From the NCBI GenBank assembly GCA_964596695.1, contig CAZQVE010000001.1, positions 124,001 to 188,000 on the forward strand: DNA of 64,000 bases, given 5' to 3'. Positions within the stretch are counted from its first letter, which is position 1; each line of letters starts with the position of its first letter. The stretch comes from UBA2112 sp964596695. Its GTDB lineage: Bacteria > Patescibacteriota > Saccharimonadia > Saccharimonadales > Saccharimonadaceae. A model generated the notes under the pieces. It was not told the origin of the DNA, made no database searches, and worked only from the letters and a program-made list of their open reading frames with translations. Of this stretch, positions 62,636 through 64,000 are shown one piece after another. Position numbers and translations under genes: made by a program.

Positions 62636-64000
62636 TCATCTTTTGATCACCTCTTTGAGTGCACCCTCTAGTTCGTTCACGGCTCTATCCTGGACGCGGA
62701 TGTCTTTCTCGTCTTGCTTTTCGGTAGGCTTCGTCCCTCCAGTCGGTTTATCGGTCGGTTCGTCTCCTTCCTCGGCGGCGGCGGCTTCCTCGGCCTGACG
62801 CTTCTTTTCGGCGTCGAGCTTTGCTGCCTTTTCGATGGCGGCTTTTTTGACCTCGTCAATCGTCGTCACCTCAGCCTTAAGCGCTGCTTCGAGTTCGTCG
62901 TAGTTGCCGTTGCCGTCTTTGTCTTCTTGCAGTTTTGGCGCATACTCGTGCACTCGAGCTTTGAGCGTCTCGACATCGATAACTTCCTCGGGCTTGCTGT
63001 TTAGTACGATACTCATCAGGAACTGCTGCTCGACGAAGTTGTAAATCTCGCCGACCCCTTGGTTCATAAGCTTAAAGAGCACCTTACCCTTGTCGTAATC
63101 GGCCTGTGCCTGCGGACTAAGCTCGGTACCGAAGTGGGCATACTCCTCGGCGGTACGATAGCCGGAAAGTGTCTGGTTGAGCTTGTCGGCCTGAGCTTTT
63201 TGGCGTTTGTTTTGACCAACACCACCGACACGCGTCACCGACAGACCCGTGCTTACCGCCGGACGCATGGTGTCCTTAAAGATTTGGGCGTCCAAAATCC
63301 ATTGGCCGTCCGTGATGGACATGATGTTCGTCGGGAGATACGCGGTAATATCGCCGCCCGGCGCGTAGACGATCGGGATAACCGTCTGGCTGGCATGGTT
63401 CGCCTCTGTCTTGCCCGCACGCTCCAGTAGGCTGGAGTGTGTGTAGAACATGTCGCCCGGATACGAGTCGCGGCCTGGCGAGACGCCTGCGATCAGCGAG
63501 ATTTCGCGATATGCCTGCGCGTGCGCCGTCAGGTCGTCGTAGATGACTATCGTGTCCATGTTGAGCTTGTGCCAAAAATACTCGCCGTGCGCGGCGCCGA
63601 CATACGGTACCAAATAGGTGAGGATAAGCGATTCAAACGAGTTACTGACCACGACAACGGCCTTTTTGAGGGCGTCGTTTTTGGCTAGGTTACTGACGAG
63701 CTCCGCCACATCATGCTGACGCTTGGCGATCAGGACGTAAATGACGGTGACATCGGTGTTTTTCTGATTTATGGCCAGCTGCGCCGCCAGCGCCGTCTTG
63801 CCTACCTTGCTGTCACCCAGCATGGCCATGCGCTGCCCGCGTGCCAGGCTGTATTCCAGGTCGAGAATCGCCACGCCCGTTTCGATTGGTGTGTCGAGCA
63901 GTTCACGTTCGTAAAGCATCGGCGCCGGATGAAAGACATCCCATTCTTGGTCGGCGACGATTTCGCCCTTGCCATCGAGCGGCTCGCCAAACACGTTTAC
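62636..64000 (-). CDS. atpA: ATP synthase alpha subunit, N-terminus off the window
   Basis: The visible part has 455 residues; the frame is open to the right edge, so the N-terminal barrel and start are missing. P-loop GDSKVGKT (normally GDRQTGKT), DDLTAHAQAYREISLIAGVSPGRDSYPGDMFYTHSSLLERAGK, and the arginine-finger context LSVTRVGG identify alpha. The C-terminal domain contains DKDGNGNYDELE, which fits an EF-hand loop. The protein ends in a Lys/Glu/Ala-rich, Pro/Thr-containing tail absent from ordinary AtpA. First visible gene of the operon. Confidence 0.92.
   Translation of the reverse strand, partial: VNVFGEPLDGKGEIVADQEWDVFHPAPMLYERELLDTPIETGVAILDLEYSLARGQRMAMLGDSKVGKTALAAQLAINQKNTDVTVIYVLIAKRQHDVAELVSNLAKNDALKKAVVVVSNSFESLILTYLVPYVGAAHGEYFWHKLNMDTIVIYDDLTAHAQAYREISLIAGVSPGRDSYPGDMFYTHSSLLERAGKTEANHASQTVIPIVYAPGGDITAYLPTNIMSITDGQWILDAQIFKDTMRPAVSTGLSVTRVGGVGQNKRQKAQADKLNQTLSGYRTAEEYAHFGTELSPQAQADYDKGKVLFKLMNQGVGEIYNFVEQQFLMSIVLNSKPEEVIDVETLKARVHEYAPKLQEDKDGNGNYDELEAALKAEVTTIDEVKKAAIEKAAKLDAEKKRQAEEAAAAEEGDEPTDKPTGGTKPTEKQDEKDIRVQDRAVNELEGALKEVIKR

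Noticed and set aside
1..64000. CRISPR arrays, rRNA genes, insertion sequences, prophage
   Set aside because: No regularly spaced identical repeats, no rRNA-like stretches and no transposase, integrase or capsid proteins were seen.
1..64000. TGA recoding (code 25 as in Gracilibacteria or Absconditabacteria)
   Set aside because: TGA ends many well-defined genes at family-typical lengths or in ATGA/TGATG overlaps (1675, 13216, 10801), so the standard bacterial code applies.

Overview
The window reads as a piece of a small Patescibacteria (CPR) chromosome, most likely a Candidatus Saccharibacteria (TM7) relative of intermediate GC. This is inferred from gene style: compact genes on both strands, many small conserved membrane or secreted proteins, MurC, VKOR plus DsbA, a large secreted-protein cluster, and standard code usage in which TGA ends many genes. 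That usage argues against the code-25 lineages. No rRNA, insertion sequence, prophage or CRISPR array was found.

Layout. 0-1.6 kb: 3' part of a PEP-synthase-like gene that runs off the left edge. 1.6-8.4 kb: small membrane proteins, an initiator tRNA, a CAU-anticodon tRNA (probably Ile2) with a decayed copy, an FtsB/DivIC-like divisome protein and murC. 8.4-19.4 kb: a CYTH-uridine kinase fusion, trmB, a divergent MutY-like glycosylase back to back with msrA, aspS, a CBS-domain protein and dsbA. 19.4-29 kb: an AbrB/MFS operon, an AEC transporter, a Crp/Fnr regulator, two histidine kinases with one receiver-only response regulator, and corA. 29-36 kb: a PAP2 phosphatase and a 2122-residue surface protein with LamG, duplicated C-type-lectin and other adhesion modules. 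36-41.4 kb: patatin, a YozG/DUF2975 pair with an obvious operator, and nhaA. 41.4-48.3 kb: an accessory, partly AT-rich patch with a possible nuclease toxin facing a probable small RNA, a NarK-like porter, VKOR, a methyltransferase, a zincin-like protein and tRNA-Asn. 48.3-59.7 kb: a cell-surface cluster of four related secreted proteins (QFG family), two DUF916-like membrane-anchored proteins, a PKD-domain protein and a beta-solenoid protein. 59.9-64 kb: the atpA-atpG-atpD-atpC end of an ATP synthase operon, atpA running off the right edge.

Three things stand out. (1) The 48-59 kb cluster looks like a distant WxL/DUF916 (WipA) surface complex. (2) At least eleven genes have a -10 hexamer exactly six bases before the start codon, implying widespread leaderless mRNAs. 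(3) There is unexplained non-coding structure: a 65-base two-copy structured repeat placed just after stop codons, a 46-base perfect palindrome, a small RNA candidate with promoter and terminator, and tRNA genes flanked by decayed copies and inverted repeats.
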